Source of the DNA: Lentisphaerota bacterium
GTDB lineage: Bacteria > Verrucomicrobiota > Lentisphaeria > Victivallales > Victivallaceae
Length of the DNA: 41,171 nt
Assembly: GCA_015061695.1 (NCBI GenBank)
Contig: SUWA01000015.1
Span: 1 to 41,171, forward strand
Direction of reading: 5' to 3'
Shown: in pieces, positions 17,114 through 25,164 of the stretch
Position numbering within the stretch: position 1 is the first letter of the stretch
Layout: the number at the start of each line of letters is the position of its first letter
Notes under the pieces: model-generated
Databases searched by the model: none
What the model was told of the DNA's origin: nothing
Seen by the model: only the letters and a program-made list of their open reading frames with translations
Program-made: the position numbers and the translations under genes

Positions 17114-17806
17114 TCAGTTTCTGTCCTGGTCGAATTTGTTGATAACATCGAACATATCCCAGTTCTGCTGATCGCTGAGTTTGACCACGTTGCCTTCCAC
17201 GTTGCCACCCAGGAACAGGGTGTTGATGCCGTTGGGGTGAATGGGGGTCTTGCTGCCTTTGTAAGCATTGATACGGCCGGCCGGCTGGTCATGGTAGATC
17301 ACCAGACCGGGACTGTCGGTACCAACGATGTTACGTTTCTTGAGGTTGGAATTGTAGTTTTCGATCTGGGCCTTGTTGTGGAAGTGGGCCACATAGCTGG
17401 TCAGGATCCAGGTGCTTTCCTGCACGCCGAACATGACACTGTCGGAGGGGCACTTGAACTGCTTGGCAATGATTTCTTCGGTGATTTTGCCATCAGTTAT
17501 GTTCATACCCATATAGCCGCCGAGGAGCAGTTTGTTGACAGGCCGTTCGGTGGCATTCTGTTCGGCGCGGGCATTTTCCGCCCAGCCGCAGGAGGCATCG
17601 CCGGGCATGTCGCGATCCGGTACATAGCTCTTGTTGTCGCCGGCATACATGGTAACACCAAGACCGATTTGTTTGAGCTGGCTGATGCAATTGGCATTGC
17701 GGGCACGTTCGCGCGCGGCACTCAAGGCCGGCAGCAGCATGGCCGCGAGGATAGCGATGATGGCGATTACCACCAAAAGCTCGATGAGGGTGAATTGTTT
17801 CTTCAT
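17114..17806 (-). CDS. Type II secretion-like pseudopilin 2 (prepilin-type N-terminus)
   Basis: The 230-residue paralogue of the next gene shares its first 48 residues almost completely. It has the FTLIELL prepilin processing site, one hydrophobic N-terminal helix (about 6-28) and then a globular periplasmic domain. The C-terminal motif is [16 protein letters not shown], the H-X9-DG-like element with GG. FKCPSDS is conserved in both. The AGGAAAG ribosome site is strong. It lies 43 bp upstream of pseudopilin 1 and downstream of the GH78 gene; a 160-bp gap separates it from GH78, so it may have its own promoter. The central regions of the two pilins have diverged, suggesting different partners. 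Confidence 0.9.
   Translation of the reverse strand: MKKQFTLIELLVVIAIIAILAAMLLPALSAARERARNANCISQLKQIGLGVTMYAGDNKSYVPDRDMPGDASCGWAENARAEQNATERPVNKLLLGGYMGMNITDGKITEEIIAKQFKCPSDSVMFGVQESTWILTSYVAHFHNKAQIENYNSNLKKRNIVGTDSPGLVIYHDQPAGRINAYKGSKTPIHPNGINTLFLGGNVEGNVVKLSDQQNWDMFDVINKFDQDRN
17682..17746 (-). repeat. 65-bp perfect repeat (copy 2) in pseudopilin 2
   Basis: Exact match of 16946-17010. Sequence on both sides of the block is only similar at the protein level. Confidence 0.95.
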
Positions 17807-17967
17807 TTTTTCTTTCCTTTCTGGAAAATGGTTTAGGGGTTGTTGTTAATTCTCAACTCTTTACACTGATCATTGTTATATACAAACGGTTAATGAAGCG
17901 CTCCGTTTTACATTGACCGCAGTACCGGTAATAACTTCCATCAACTCTTCAAATCGTATTCTTCAAA

Positions 17968-19581
17968 TCACATTTGCACAATTTCGATGCCATCCGGCAC
18001 GGTTATGACCGGTTCGGATTCGGCTCGGAGTTTGACCTTTATCGGGCCGTATGGCGTGGCAAATGCGCCTTCGGCAAACTCCAAACCGCACAGATCGGGT
18101 TGGAACGCTATCTTGCGGCAGCCACCGGACAACACCTTGATCCCCAGAATGTTCTGCATACACCAACTGACCGGCCCCGCCGCCCAGCCGTGGCACAAAC
18201 TGTGCCGCAAGCCCTGATAGCAATATCCGCCGAAATCCGCGTGGATATTTTTCCGGCCGGCTTCGGGCATTTCATCCAGTTTGACCGGATCGCCCTGACA
18301 CCACGCCAGATCGAAGTCTTCCCAAAAACTCGTTGCGTGCATATCGAGCATACCGCCCCAGTAGGTTTTGACCAGTTCCAGCGCCGCGGCCGGTTCTCTG
18401 GCGTTCAGCACATAGCCGCCCAAAAAGGTGGAAATACGCTTGAACGGTTCGTTTTCCAACACATCGCTGCGGTCGGCCAGACCGGCCAGATGTTGCAGTG
18501 CCGCCGCGCTTTTGTTGGTGCCCGGATGCGGTACTTGCTTTTTCAGGCGCTGCAGAGCTTCGGTTATCCGGCAGTTATCCAGCTGCCAGTGTTCGTACAT
18601 ATTACTGCTGGCGGTCAGCGCCATATACAGCAAACCATGTACGCCGGCCCGGGTTTCCACCGGGTTTTCGCTGCTGGGCCAGTCCAGAAAGGCGTGCCCG
18701 TCAAACGTAACTGTGCCATCCGGCGCGATCATTGCCAGATAGCGGTCGGTATTTTCAATTATAAACTCTTTATATTTGTCCAGCAAATCCTCACTGCCGC
18801 TGTGGAGCCACAAATCATAGATCACTTTGAGTATCCACAAAGTGTAACTGACGTGATCGTTGATAAATTTGCCTTTGCGGGTATGAAAGCAAAGCTGTTC
18901 CAGAGTCCGTTCGATCGGTTCGATCGCCCCGAAAACCGGCAGGATCGCCATTATTTCCGGGTGCATATCGCCGCCCCACAGCAGCCGGTCGCGCTTGACA
19001 CCGTCAATAATATAATCCTGTATGCACAAACTTACCGTATGTACCGCGGTATTGAAAATCTGATCCAGCCGGGGATCGGAACTTTTGAAATAACCCAGCT
19101 GCGGATAGTTATGCATCTCGGCCATTGCGCACACGTTAACCAGTGCCAGATCGCCTTTCAGCACATCCAGCCGCACAAAACGGAACCCCGTATTGCCGAA
19201 ATCCGTGCTGGCAAGCTGCGGCAGAGTAAGAATTACATCGTGTATGGCATGATCGCCATTGGGTTCGCTGCAGGCTTCCGTTACCGATTCGCCAAACCGC
19301 AGCCGCACGGAACAGGAAAGCATAAAATCGGTAACGATGCGCACCCCGCCGGAGAGTTCGATGCCGAAATCCAGTACCAGAAATCCCCCCTGTTCCACCT
19401 TGCAGACCGGGAATTCATTACAGGTAAAATTACGCAACACTCCGTTGCCGATCAAAATATCACTGCCGGTACAATTCCCGGAGGCGATCACCCGCCGGCA
19501 GCTGACTGTATAACGCTGCCCGGGGTAAACTTTGGCACCATTTAACATGCATTGATCCGGATTATTTTCTGAAAACATCAT
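17968..19581 (-). CDS. GH78 alpha-L-rhamnosidase-like protein
   Basis: The 537-residue protein has a beta-domain (about 40-155) followed by an (alpha/alpha)6 barrel. The GH78 active-site signature is present as D193-GVK-R-D198-RLLWGG-D205: D205 fits the general acid (D579 of the Bacillus enzyme), D193 fits D567, and the usual Glu (E572) is Asp198. TSFWE with Glu421 fits the catalytic base. The C-terminal beta sandwich (about 450-537) completes it. It lacks a signal peptide and the extra N-terminal beta domains of many rhamnosidases, so it probably acts in the cytoplasm on imported rhamnosides. It is divergent from an AraC regulator that is a likely controller. Confidence 0.8.
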   Translation of the reverse strand: MMFSENNPDQCMLNGAKVYPGQRYTVSCRRVIASGNCTGSDILIGNGVLRNFTCNEFPVCKVEQGGFLVLDFGIELSGGVRIVTDFMLSCSVRLRFGESVTEACSEPNGDHAIHDVILTLPQLASTDFGNTGFRFVRLDVLKGDLALVNVCAMAEMHNYPQLGYFKSSDPRLDQIFNTAVHTVSLCIQDYIIDGVKRDRLLWGGDMHPEIMAILPVFGAIEPIERTLEQLCFHTRKGKFINDHVSYTLWILKVIYDLWLHSGSEDLLDKYKEFIIENTDRYLAMIAPDGTVTFDGHAFLDWPSSENPVETRAGVHGLLYMALTASSNMYEHWQLDNCRITEALQRLKKQVPHPGTNKSAAALQHLAGLADRSDVLENEPFKRISTFLGGYVLNAREPAAALELVKTYWGGMLDMHATSFWEDFDLAWCQGDPVKLDEMPEAGRKNIHADFGGYCYQGLRHSLCHGWAAGPVSWCMQNILGIKVLSGGCRKIAFQPDLCGLEFAEGAFATPYGPIKVKLRAESEPVITVPDGIEIVQM

Positions 19582-19608
19582 TTTTCACTTTGCAAATCAA
19601 ATTTTTTG

Positions 19609-19641
19609 GTATACATTTAGATTGTTTGCTTATCAGTATAC
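19609..19641. promoter_or_regulatory. Candidate operator between GH78 and AraC genes
   Basis: Two palindromic half sites, GGTATACA at 19608-19615 and AGTATACT around 19635-19642, are spaced 27 bp centre to centre in the 109-bp divergent region. AraC-family proteins bind pairs of sites, so this is a plausible target; it is an inference. Confidence 0.35.
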
Positions 19642-19690
19642 TGAAAAAATCCGTAAAAACTTGAATAAATCTGTATTTTAATAGCACAAT

Positions 19691-20617
19691 ATGGCAAAAT
19701 ATCAAAAAACTGAATTAAAAAATCTGAATTTTGAGTTATGCGGCGGCAAAGTCAATATTCCTCTGTCGATCCGGCTGCAGGAATATCCGGGCATGAGCGA
19801 TCTGTGGCACTCGCACGATGATTTTGCCGAACTGGTGATCATTACCAACGGCAAAGTTGTCAACGAACTGCCGGATTGTTCGCGGCCCATGCAATCCGGC
19901 GATATAATGATTTTTTATCCCGGCAGCATCCACCGCTACAACCGCATCCGTCAGCTGCGCCACTACAATGTGTTGTTCGATCCGGCGCTGCTGGAGCTTT
20001 TTCCCGGGGTGCTGCGCGGCATGAGCAATTACAGCAGCATTGCGCCATCGGCCAACCATGCTTCGGAACTGCTGCATCTGGACGAAAAAGAGTTGTTCAA
20101 TGCCATTGCGCTGCTGGAAAATATGCGGAAGGAAAAAATCAACTTTTCGTCCGGGCACGAAGGCGTTATGCTGGCTGATTTTTATCTGCTGATCATCCAT
20201 ATCCTGCGGTACGCCAAGAGCCAGTCCGGTCAGGTCAGCAATGCCATGTTCCGCATCGGCCAGGCGGTCAGATTTATGGAACGCAACTTTGAGCAGAATT
20301 TTTCGTTGCAGCAGCTTTGCAGTTATGTACACATGTCCGAAAGCAGTTTCCGCCACCATTTCCGGGCGCTCACGGGATTGTCGCCCATTGATTATCTGAT
20401 CAAACTGCGGCTGCGCAAGGCGGCATTGATGATGTTCCACAGTGACCAGCCGATTTCCAATATCGCTTTACTCTGCGGTTTTTCGGACGGCAACTATTTT
20501 GCCAGAAAGTTCAGGCAGATATTTCAGGCCAGCCCGCGCGAGTTCCGCATGAATTGTTCGGCAGGCAGGCTGGATATTTTTCAGGAAGTGGCCAAACTGC
20601 AGCTGCCGGATATTTGA
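19691..20617 (+). CDS. AraC-family transcriptional regulator with cupin sensor
   Basis: The 308-residue protein has an N-terminal cupin (about 20-140), with a metal- or ligand-pocket-like segment LWHSHDDFAELVIIT and the MQSGDIMIFYPGSIHRY strand. A helix follows and then a C-terminal AraC double helix-turn-helix (about 205-300): FSLQQLCSYVHMSESSFRHHF and ISNIALLCGFSDGNYFARKF. The domain order is that of rhamnose/arabinose-type activators. It is divergent from the GH78 gene (109 bp), so it probably controls it and perhaps the pseudopilin/glycosidase block in response to a sugar. No clear ribosome site is seen before the ATG. Confidence 0.92.
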   Translation: MAKYQKTELKNLNFELCGGKVNIPLSIRLQEYPGMSDLWHSHDDFAELVIITNGKVVNELPDCSRPMQSGDIMIFYPGSIHRYNRIRQLRHYNVLFDPALLELFPGVLRGMSNYSSIAPSANHASELLHLDEKELFNAIALLENMRKEKINFSSGHEGVMLADFYLLIIHILRYAKSQSGQVSNAMFRIGQAVRFMERNFEQNFSLQQLCSYVHMSESSFRHHFRALTGLSPIDYLIKLRLRKAALMMFHSDQPISNIALLCGFSDGNYFARKFRQIFQASPREFRMNCSAGRLDIFQEVAKLQLPDI

Positions 20618-20658
20618 TAACCCCAACCACCATTTTGATATCTGTACCCGGCCGGGAT

Positions 20659-20687
20659 TTGCAAAATGATCGTTATGGGTGTAATTT
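20659..20687 (+). promoter_or_regulatory. Candidate promoter of the zinc-ribbon gene
   Basis: TTGCAA (20659-20664), a 17-bp spacer and TAATTT (20682-20687), 100 bp before the preferred start. Confidence 0.5.
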
Positions 20688-20787
20688 AAATTCAGCAGTT
20701 TGCAAGCAGTAAAACAAGCTGCGCTGTGATAAATATTTGCATTTCAAGATCATTTTTGCCGTTAAAATTATGGAGGCGGGAGTCGTT

Positions 20788-21597
20788 ATGGCTGAATTTA
20801 TTATAGATTGTCCGCATTGCGGAAATGTTGTGCAGGTTCAGAGCAGTCAGTCCAATCAGGAAATAGAGTGTCCAACCTGTCAGCAAAAGTTCACCGTTCC
20901 GCAGCTGCCGGATGTCCAGGTATCTGCCCATACACCGTATGAGGATTGGGAAGATGAGATCGTTCCGGCAAAAAACGAACACACTCCCTGGCCCGGCTGG
21001 GTGCTTGTTAAAGGTGTGATCTGCTTTGTGCTGGTATGTTTGATCATCACCGGCGGCGGCCAAATCTACGGATGCGCCAAAGCGCGTCAACAGGCCAGAG
21101 AACAGAAAGTTCTGCAGGATAAACATATTTCGGATATGAAAAACCTGGCGGCAAGGTATTTTGATGACGGGGATAATCTTTACAGTTTCAGAACCAAATG
21201 CGAGTTTGTTGATGCCGAACTTACGCCGGAGAGCAAAGATCATTACAGCGGCACTGTAACGTTTACCTGGAATGGCAAAACCCGGCAACGGCGGCTTGAA
21301 GGCACGGTGCGTAAAGAATCAGGCGAATCGTATTATGATGTATCTATTCTGCGCGAATACGATTCCAAGCCGGAACATCTGCTCGAAGATGCCGGAATAC
21401 TCTATGAACTGGTGCGCTGGGGCGGCAGTGGTGAAAATATATTATATTGGGCCGGATGGGATTTTGTCAGTGCCAGAACCGTCCGCAAAAATGTGTTGGC
21501 CATTACGGTCGAAAATAAAGAAAAAGCCACCAGAGAGTTTTTACTGCAAGTTACCGACGAAGGTTATAGACTCAAATGGGAAATCATTGATAAATAA
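20788..21597 (+). CDS. Zinc-ribbon membrane protein of unknown function
   Basis: I do not recognise a characterised family. The preferred start is the ATG at 20788 (269 residues), because GGAGGCGGG lies about 8 nt before it; the longer frame has no such site. Visible parts: an N-terminal zinc ribbon with CPHCG (near residue 8) and ECPTCQQKF (MJ0042-like); an acidic linker; one transmembrane helix (about 75-95, LVKGVICFVLVCLIITGGG); then a soluble domain of about 170 residues rich in beta strands (YSGTVTFTWNGKTRQRRLEGTVRKE). The zinc ribbon would be cytoplasmic and the rest periplasmic. It stands alone between two promoters and a strong terminator. Confidence 0.75.
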   Translation: MAEFIIDCPHCGNVVQVQSSQSNQEIECPTCQQKFTVPQLPDVQVSAHTPYEDWEDEIVPAKNEHTPWPGWVLVKGVICFVLVCLIITGGGQIYGCAKARQQAREQKVLQDKHISDMKNLAARYFDDGDNLYSFRTKCEFVDAELTPESKDHYSGTVTFTWNGKTRQRRLEGTVRKESGESYYDVSILREYDSKPEHLLEDAGILYELVRWGGSGENILYWAGWDFVSARTVRKNVLAITVENKEKATREFLLQVTDEGYRLKWEIIDK

Positions 21598-21639
21598 CCG
21601 GGGTTGCAGTGTTTATATGCCCCTTGACATAAAATTGTC

Positions 21640-21672
21640 CGCCGGAACGTTATGCTTCCGGCGTTTTTTTTT
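21640..21672 (+). terminator. Terminator of the zinc-ribbon gene
   Basis: CGCCGGAA (21640-21647) and TTCCGGCG (21656-21663) form an 8-bp stem followed by T9. It is convergent with the end of lpxK. Confidence 0.9.
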
Positions 21673-21681
21673 GCCGGCCGA

Positions 21682-22863
21682 TCAGATAAAGCAGATACGC
21701 TTGATGCACTGGTCAAAGTTTTCCTGACCGCTTAAAATATCGATCTGCACCCGCAGAAAGTAGAATTGGATGTCTTCGCGCAGCAGTTTGGGTATGCGCA
21801 CAGCATCTTTTTCGGTGGTAACGATCATTTCGGCCCCGGCGGCTTTGGCCTCGTTGACAAAGTCGATGATCTGCTGTTCGCTGTAGCGGTGATGATCCGC
21901 ATAACGCGCAGTATGAACTATTTCGGCCCCGAAATCCATCAGAAAAGCCTCAAAACTTTCCGGCTTGGCAATGGCCGAGATCGCGGCAACTTTGCAATCT
22001 TTCAGCGCCTGCAGCGGCTGCTGTTCGCCGCGCACAAAAACCCGTTCCAGATATTGCGGCCGGTGGCAGCATTCAATGATTTCTGCCCGGCGGTTATGGC
22101 GGCGGATAAAGGTTTTAAGATGCCGCAAATGGCTGCCGCCGTTGGATTTGGTCAAAAATACATAGTCGGCGCGCCGGATGTTTTTGATCGGTTCGCGCAA
22201 AAGTCCGCGCGGCAGAACATGGTGGTTGCCGAATGGCGCGGTCGAGTCCACCAGCACAATATTGATGTGCGATTTAAGCCCCAGATATTGAAAGCCATCA
22301 TCCAGGATCAGCGTATCAGTAGCGTATTCATCAATGGCATAGAGTGCTGAATTGACCCGGTCTTTATCGACCAGCACCGCTACATCGCGCAGATTGGATG
22401 CCAGCATGTAAGGCTCATCGCCGGCGGCATCGCTCTGCAACAGCAAGTCATGCCCGTCGGAAACCACCCGCGGCGGCAGGACTTCGCGCTTGCGCGAACT
22501 GAATTTGCCCTTGAGTTTCTGCCAGAAACTGCGCTGTTCCTTGCTGCGGTAGCCGCGGCTCAGGATCGCAACTTTGCGCCCCTGTTTGCGCAAACTTTTA
22601 GCAAAAACCTCCACCACCGGGGTCTTGCCGGTACCGCCGCAAGTCAGGTTGCCGATACTTACCACCTGACAACCCACCGCGTGATTGCGGAAAAAGCGTT
22701 TATCGTACAGCCAGAGCCGGAACTGCACCGCCGCCCGGTAAAAGCGCGAAAACACAAACAAAACCCCCAGCGCAAAGCGATCGCCGCGGCGATGCCGGCG
22801 TCCTTCGATGAGTTCCAGAAAATAACGTTCCCGGTGTTCCCAGAGATGTTTGAGTTTTTTCAC
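21682..22863 (-). CDS. lpxK: Tetraacyldisaccharide 4'-kinase LpxK
   Basis: LpxK phosphorylates the 4' position of the lipid A disaccharide at the inner membrane. The 393-residue protein shows the Walker A signature [12 protein letters not shown] (71-82), the [12 protein letters not shown] segment, the DEP-like GDEPYMLA region (typical VGDEP), and the LILDDGFQ motif followed by a DxxxP-type segment. An N-terminal hydrophobic, basic stretch would dock the membrane. Length is longer than E. coli LpxK (328). It is transcribed from a good candidate promoter (22907-22935), away from the BamD-like gene. Presence argues for a Gram-negative envelope with lipid A. Confidence 0.92.
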   Translation of the reverse strand: MKKLKHLWEHRERYFLELIEGRRHRRGDRFALGVLFVFSRFYRAAVQFRLWLYDKRFFRNHAVGCQVVSIGNLTCGGTGKTPVVEVFAKSLRKQGRKVAILSRGYRSKEQRSFWQKLKGKFSSRKREVLPPRVVSDGHDLLLQSDAAGDEPYMLASNLRDVAVLVDKDRVNSALYAIDEYATDTLILDDGFQYLGLKSHINIVLVDSTAPFGNHHVLPRGLLREPIKNIRRADYVFLTKSNGGSHLRHLKTFIRRHNRRAEIIECCHRPQYLERVFVRGEQQPLQALKDCKVAAISAIAKPESFEAFLMDFGAEIVHTARYADHHRYSEQQIIDFVNEAKAAGAEMIVTTEKDAVRIPKLLREDIQFYFLRVQIDILSGQENFDQCIKRICFI

Positions 22864-22906
22864 GACAAAAGATCCCGATTTTGTACTTTTCCGACTTATA
22901 TGGGGT

Positions 22907-22935
22907 AATATACACGCATTTTGCCGCTAATTCAA
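22907..22935 (-). promoter_or_regulatory. Candidate promoter of lpxK
   Basis: On the minus strand TTGAAT (22935-22930), a 17-bp spacer and TATATT (22912-22907), about 45 bp from the start codon. Confidence 0.55.
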
Positions 22936-23062
22936 ACTTACAATGCAAAAATAGCACATTTGCTCTCTTGTAATTTTGCCAAAGTGGCGCTACATTAATG
23001 GTGTGTATAGTTTTTTTCGGGAAATCCATCGGGATATAACAGAACAGGGAGTTGATTTTTTT

Positions 23063-24136
23063 ATGTTTTTGCGAAAATATCTGTCAGGCATGGTGCTGCT
23101 GATCTGCTGCTGTGCTGTATTGCCGCTGCCGGCGACCGATGCGGAAGCATCCGCAGCGTTCAGCAAGGGGTTGGAAGAACTTAAAGAACAGGACTATATT
23201 GATGCCGCTGAATACTTTGCCGAAGCTGAACAGCTGGCCGATGCGGTGGATCTCAAATTCCGCGCCGCCATGCAGGAAGCCGACAGTTACCGCAGCGCCG
23301 GGCATCGCGGCAAAGAGTTCGATGCTTTGGAAAAGATCATCCGCCGTTATCCGACCCGGATCGGCATCAGCGAGATCGTTGACCGCGAATATGCCATCGG
23401 CGAAGCGTATTTCCACGGCTACCGCGATCCGGCGTTCTGGAGTTTGCGTTTCATTCCGTGGCTGACCGACAAAAACCGGATGCCAGAGGTTTACGAAGCG
23501 GCGCTCAAACATGCGCCGTTTGCACCGGCCGGAGCCAATGCCAGACTGCGTTTGGCGGTGCATTATTTAAGCGAAGGCCGCAACGAAGAAGCACTCAAAC
23601 TGCTGCGCGAAGTCATCCGTATTTATCCCGGCAGCGAAAGCGCGCGCTTTGCCATGCTGGAACTGGGCAATGCGTTGAGCGAGATGGCGCTCAACGGCGA
23701 TGGCGACGGCAAACACTTTGATGAAGCGATGAGCATTTTCCGAGCCTACCGCGAGCAATACCCTGACGGCAGCGAAAATAATTGGGTGACTCAAAGCGAA
23801 AATAACGCCCGCAGCGCTTATGCCCAACGGCTTTACAACATTGCCGAATTCTATCACCGCGAGGGCCGCAACGATCCGGCCGGAGTTTATCTGCTGGAAG
23901 TCATGCGCCGTTTTCCGGATACCGATGCGGCCGTGGAGAGCGAAAAACTCCTGACCAAGCTCGACAAAACCTATTTCCCTGAACAGGTCAAGCCGGAGAT
24001 CCCGCCCAAATACCCGGAATACGAAGTTTTGAAATTCCCGCAGGAAACCAGAAAACTCATTCTGGCGCCCGAAAACAGCAACGGCAGATTCCTGTTGCCG
24101 ATATATGACCTTAATCTGAACAAGGAGAAAAAGTGA
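23063..24136 (+). CDS. BamD-like TPR protein
   Basis: The preferred start is the ATG at 23063 (357 residues), because AGGGAG precedes it by 10-12 nt; an upstream frame start lacks a site. After an N-terminal hydrophobic signal (GMVLLICCCAVLPLPATDA) come repeated TPR helices (YIDAAEYFAEAEQLA, EFDALEKIIRRYPTR, NEEALKLLREVIRIYPGS, DEAMSIFRAYREQYPDG, PAGVYLLEVMRRFPDT). The spacing and phrases resemble BamD, the TPR lipoprotein of outer-membrane beta-barrel assembly. The Cys stretch in the signal is ambiguous as a lipobox. It overlaps lptE by one base, which fits an envelope biogenesis role. The BamD name is an inference. Confidence 0.7.
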   Translation: MFLRKYLSGMVLLICCCAVLPLPATDAEASAAFSKGLEELKEQDYIDAAEYFAEAEQLADAVDLKFRAAMQEADSYRSAGHRGKEFDALEKIIRRYPTRIGISEIVDREYAIGEAYFHGYRDPAFWSLRFIPWLTDKNRMPEVYEAALKHAPFAPAGANARLRLAVHYLSEGRNEEALKLLREVIRIYPGSESARFAMLELGNALSEMALNGDGDGKHFDEAMSIFRAYREQYPDGSENNWVTQSENNARSAYAQRLYNIAEFYHREGRNDPAGVYLLEVMRRFPDTDAAVESEKLLTKLDKTYFPEQVKPEIPPKYPEYEVLKFPQETRKLILAPENSNGRFLLPIYDLNLNKEKK

Positions 24137-24660
24137 TGAATAAATATATGACCGGACTTTGGGGCATCCTGACCGGGGGATTGCTGCTGCTGGCAACCGG
24201 CGGATGCGGTTATCATATCGGTTTTATCAAACACCCGCAACTGAACAGCATTGCAGTAGCTCCGGCAGTCAACGAAACTGCCATTTACAACGCCGCTTCT
24301 GACGCGCGCATGATGATGTGCGAAGTCGTAATGCAGGACGGCACGTTTGAACTTTCCGACCAGCATAATGCCGATGCCATTCTTTATATGGTGGTCAAAG
24401 AAGTCGCTTTTGCCAGCGTCAGCGATGCATCGATCGAAAACGATAATCAGTACAAACCCTCGGAATGGCGCACCAAAGTTACTGTTGACTATAAATTGGT
24501 GATCCCCGGTCAGGGCGAACCGCTGCGGGCGGGTACGGTCAGCGGCGATGCGCGTTTTCAGGCGCCGCTGGATGTGGAAGGCAGCCGTTTGAGAGCCGTG
24601 CGTCAGGCTTGCTACGAAGCCAGCCGTCAGATAATATACAACATTGCCGAAGGCTGGTAA
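24136..24660 (+). CDS. lptE: LPS-assembly lipoprotein LptE
   Basis: LptE plugs the LptD barrel that inserts LPS in the outer membrane. The 174-residue protein (start at the ATG 24136, preceded by AAGGAG) has a signal with lipobox-like ATGGC (Cys24) followed directly by GYHIG, a hallmark of this family. Downstream are INSIAV-like SIAVAPAVNETAIYN, the DAILYMVVKEVAF strand and a C-terminal helix (LRAVRQACYEASRQIIYNIAEGW). The sequence TGATG joins it to the BamD-like gene, indicating translational coupling of envelope genes. A tRNA follows. Confidence 0.85.
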   Translation: MNKYMTGLWGILTGGLLLLATGGCGYHIGFIKHPQLNSIAVAPAVNETAIYNAASDARMMMCEVVMQDGTFELSDQHNADAILYMVVKEVAFASVSDASIENDNQYKPSEWRTKVTVDYKLVIPGQGEPLRAGTVSGDARFQAPLDVEGSRLRAVRQACYEASRQIIYNIAEGW

Positions 24661-24693
24661 TACAAAAAATTGCCGCTTTTAGCGTTTTTGAAT

Positions 24694-24721
24694 TTGCAAA
24701 AATCAAAATACAGGCTATATT
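24694..24721 (+). promoter_or_regulatory. Promoter of tRNA-Met
   Basis: TTGCAA (24694-24699), a 16-bp spacer and TATATT (24716-24721), 12 bp before the tRNA 5' end. Confidence 0.6.
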
Positions 24722-24733
24722 AAGTAGTGTTGC

Positions 24734-24809
24734 GGCGGGTTAGCTCAGTCGGTAGAGCAGCGGAATCATAATCCGCCTGTCGCTGGTTCGATCCCGGCAC
24801 CCGCTACCA
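24734..24809 (+). tRNA. tRNA-Met(CAT), elongator type
   Basis: 76-nt tRNA with acceptor GGCGGGT/ACCCGCT (first pair G-U), discriminator A and encoded CCA at 24807-24809. The anticodon stem GCGGA/TCCGC surrounds the loop ATCATAA, with anticodon CAT. T stem GCTGG/CCGGC with loop TTCGATC. The sequence of the anticodon arm resembles elongator tRNA-Met; a lysidine-modified tRNA-Ile(CAT) cannot be excluded from sequence alone. Confidence 0.93.
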
Positions 24810-24819
24810 TTTGAATTTG

Positions 24820-24848
24820 ACCGTCTTGAAAAGGGCGGTTTTTTTTTG
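24820..24848 (+). terminator. Terminator after tRNA-Met
   Basis: An ACCGTCTT/AGGGCGGT stem with two G-U pairs (24820-24839) is followed by T9 (24840-24848), right after the tRNA. Confidence 0.8.
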
Positions 24849-25164
24849 TCTTTTTTCCGCTGGTTTAAGTGTTGCCGGCGGCACCCCACGGCAGGCAGGC
24901 ATTCCCCATTCATCTGCAAATCACAACAAGATACGTTGAAACTTGACAAAATTAGCAATAAAGATGCTTTTCTATCAACGATTGTGAGATATATAATTAG
25001 ATATTAAAGGCAATTTTCTTTTGTTTGTTCAAAATATATAATAAATTTTTCTTGCATTGCTGTTGTAATTTTGATTTCATATGGTATTTTATATCGTAAG
25101 TTGTACTGTGTATTTTGCGATGGCAAAATTTGAAAAATAGAAGTTTTTGTATGGGAGATTTATT
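24849..25164. other. AT-rich spacer before the restriction-modification pair
   Basis: Composition changes to strongly AT-rich at about 24920. It holds a perfect TATAAT at 24992-24997, with no good -35 box, and no gene of support. The spacer and the two following genes differ clearly in base use from the rest of the window. Confidence 0.6.
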
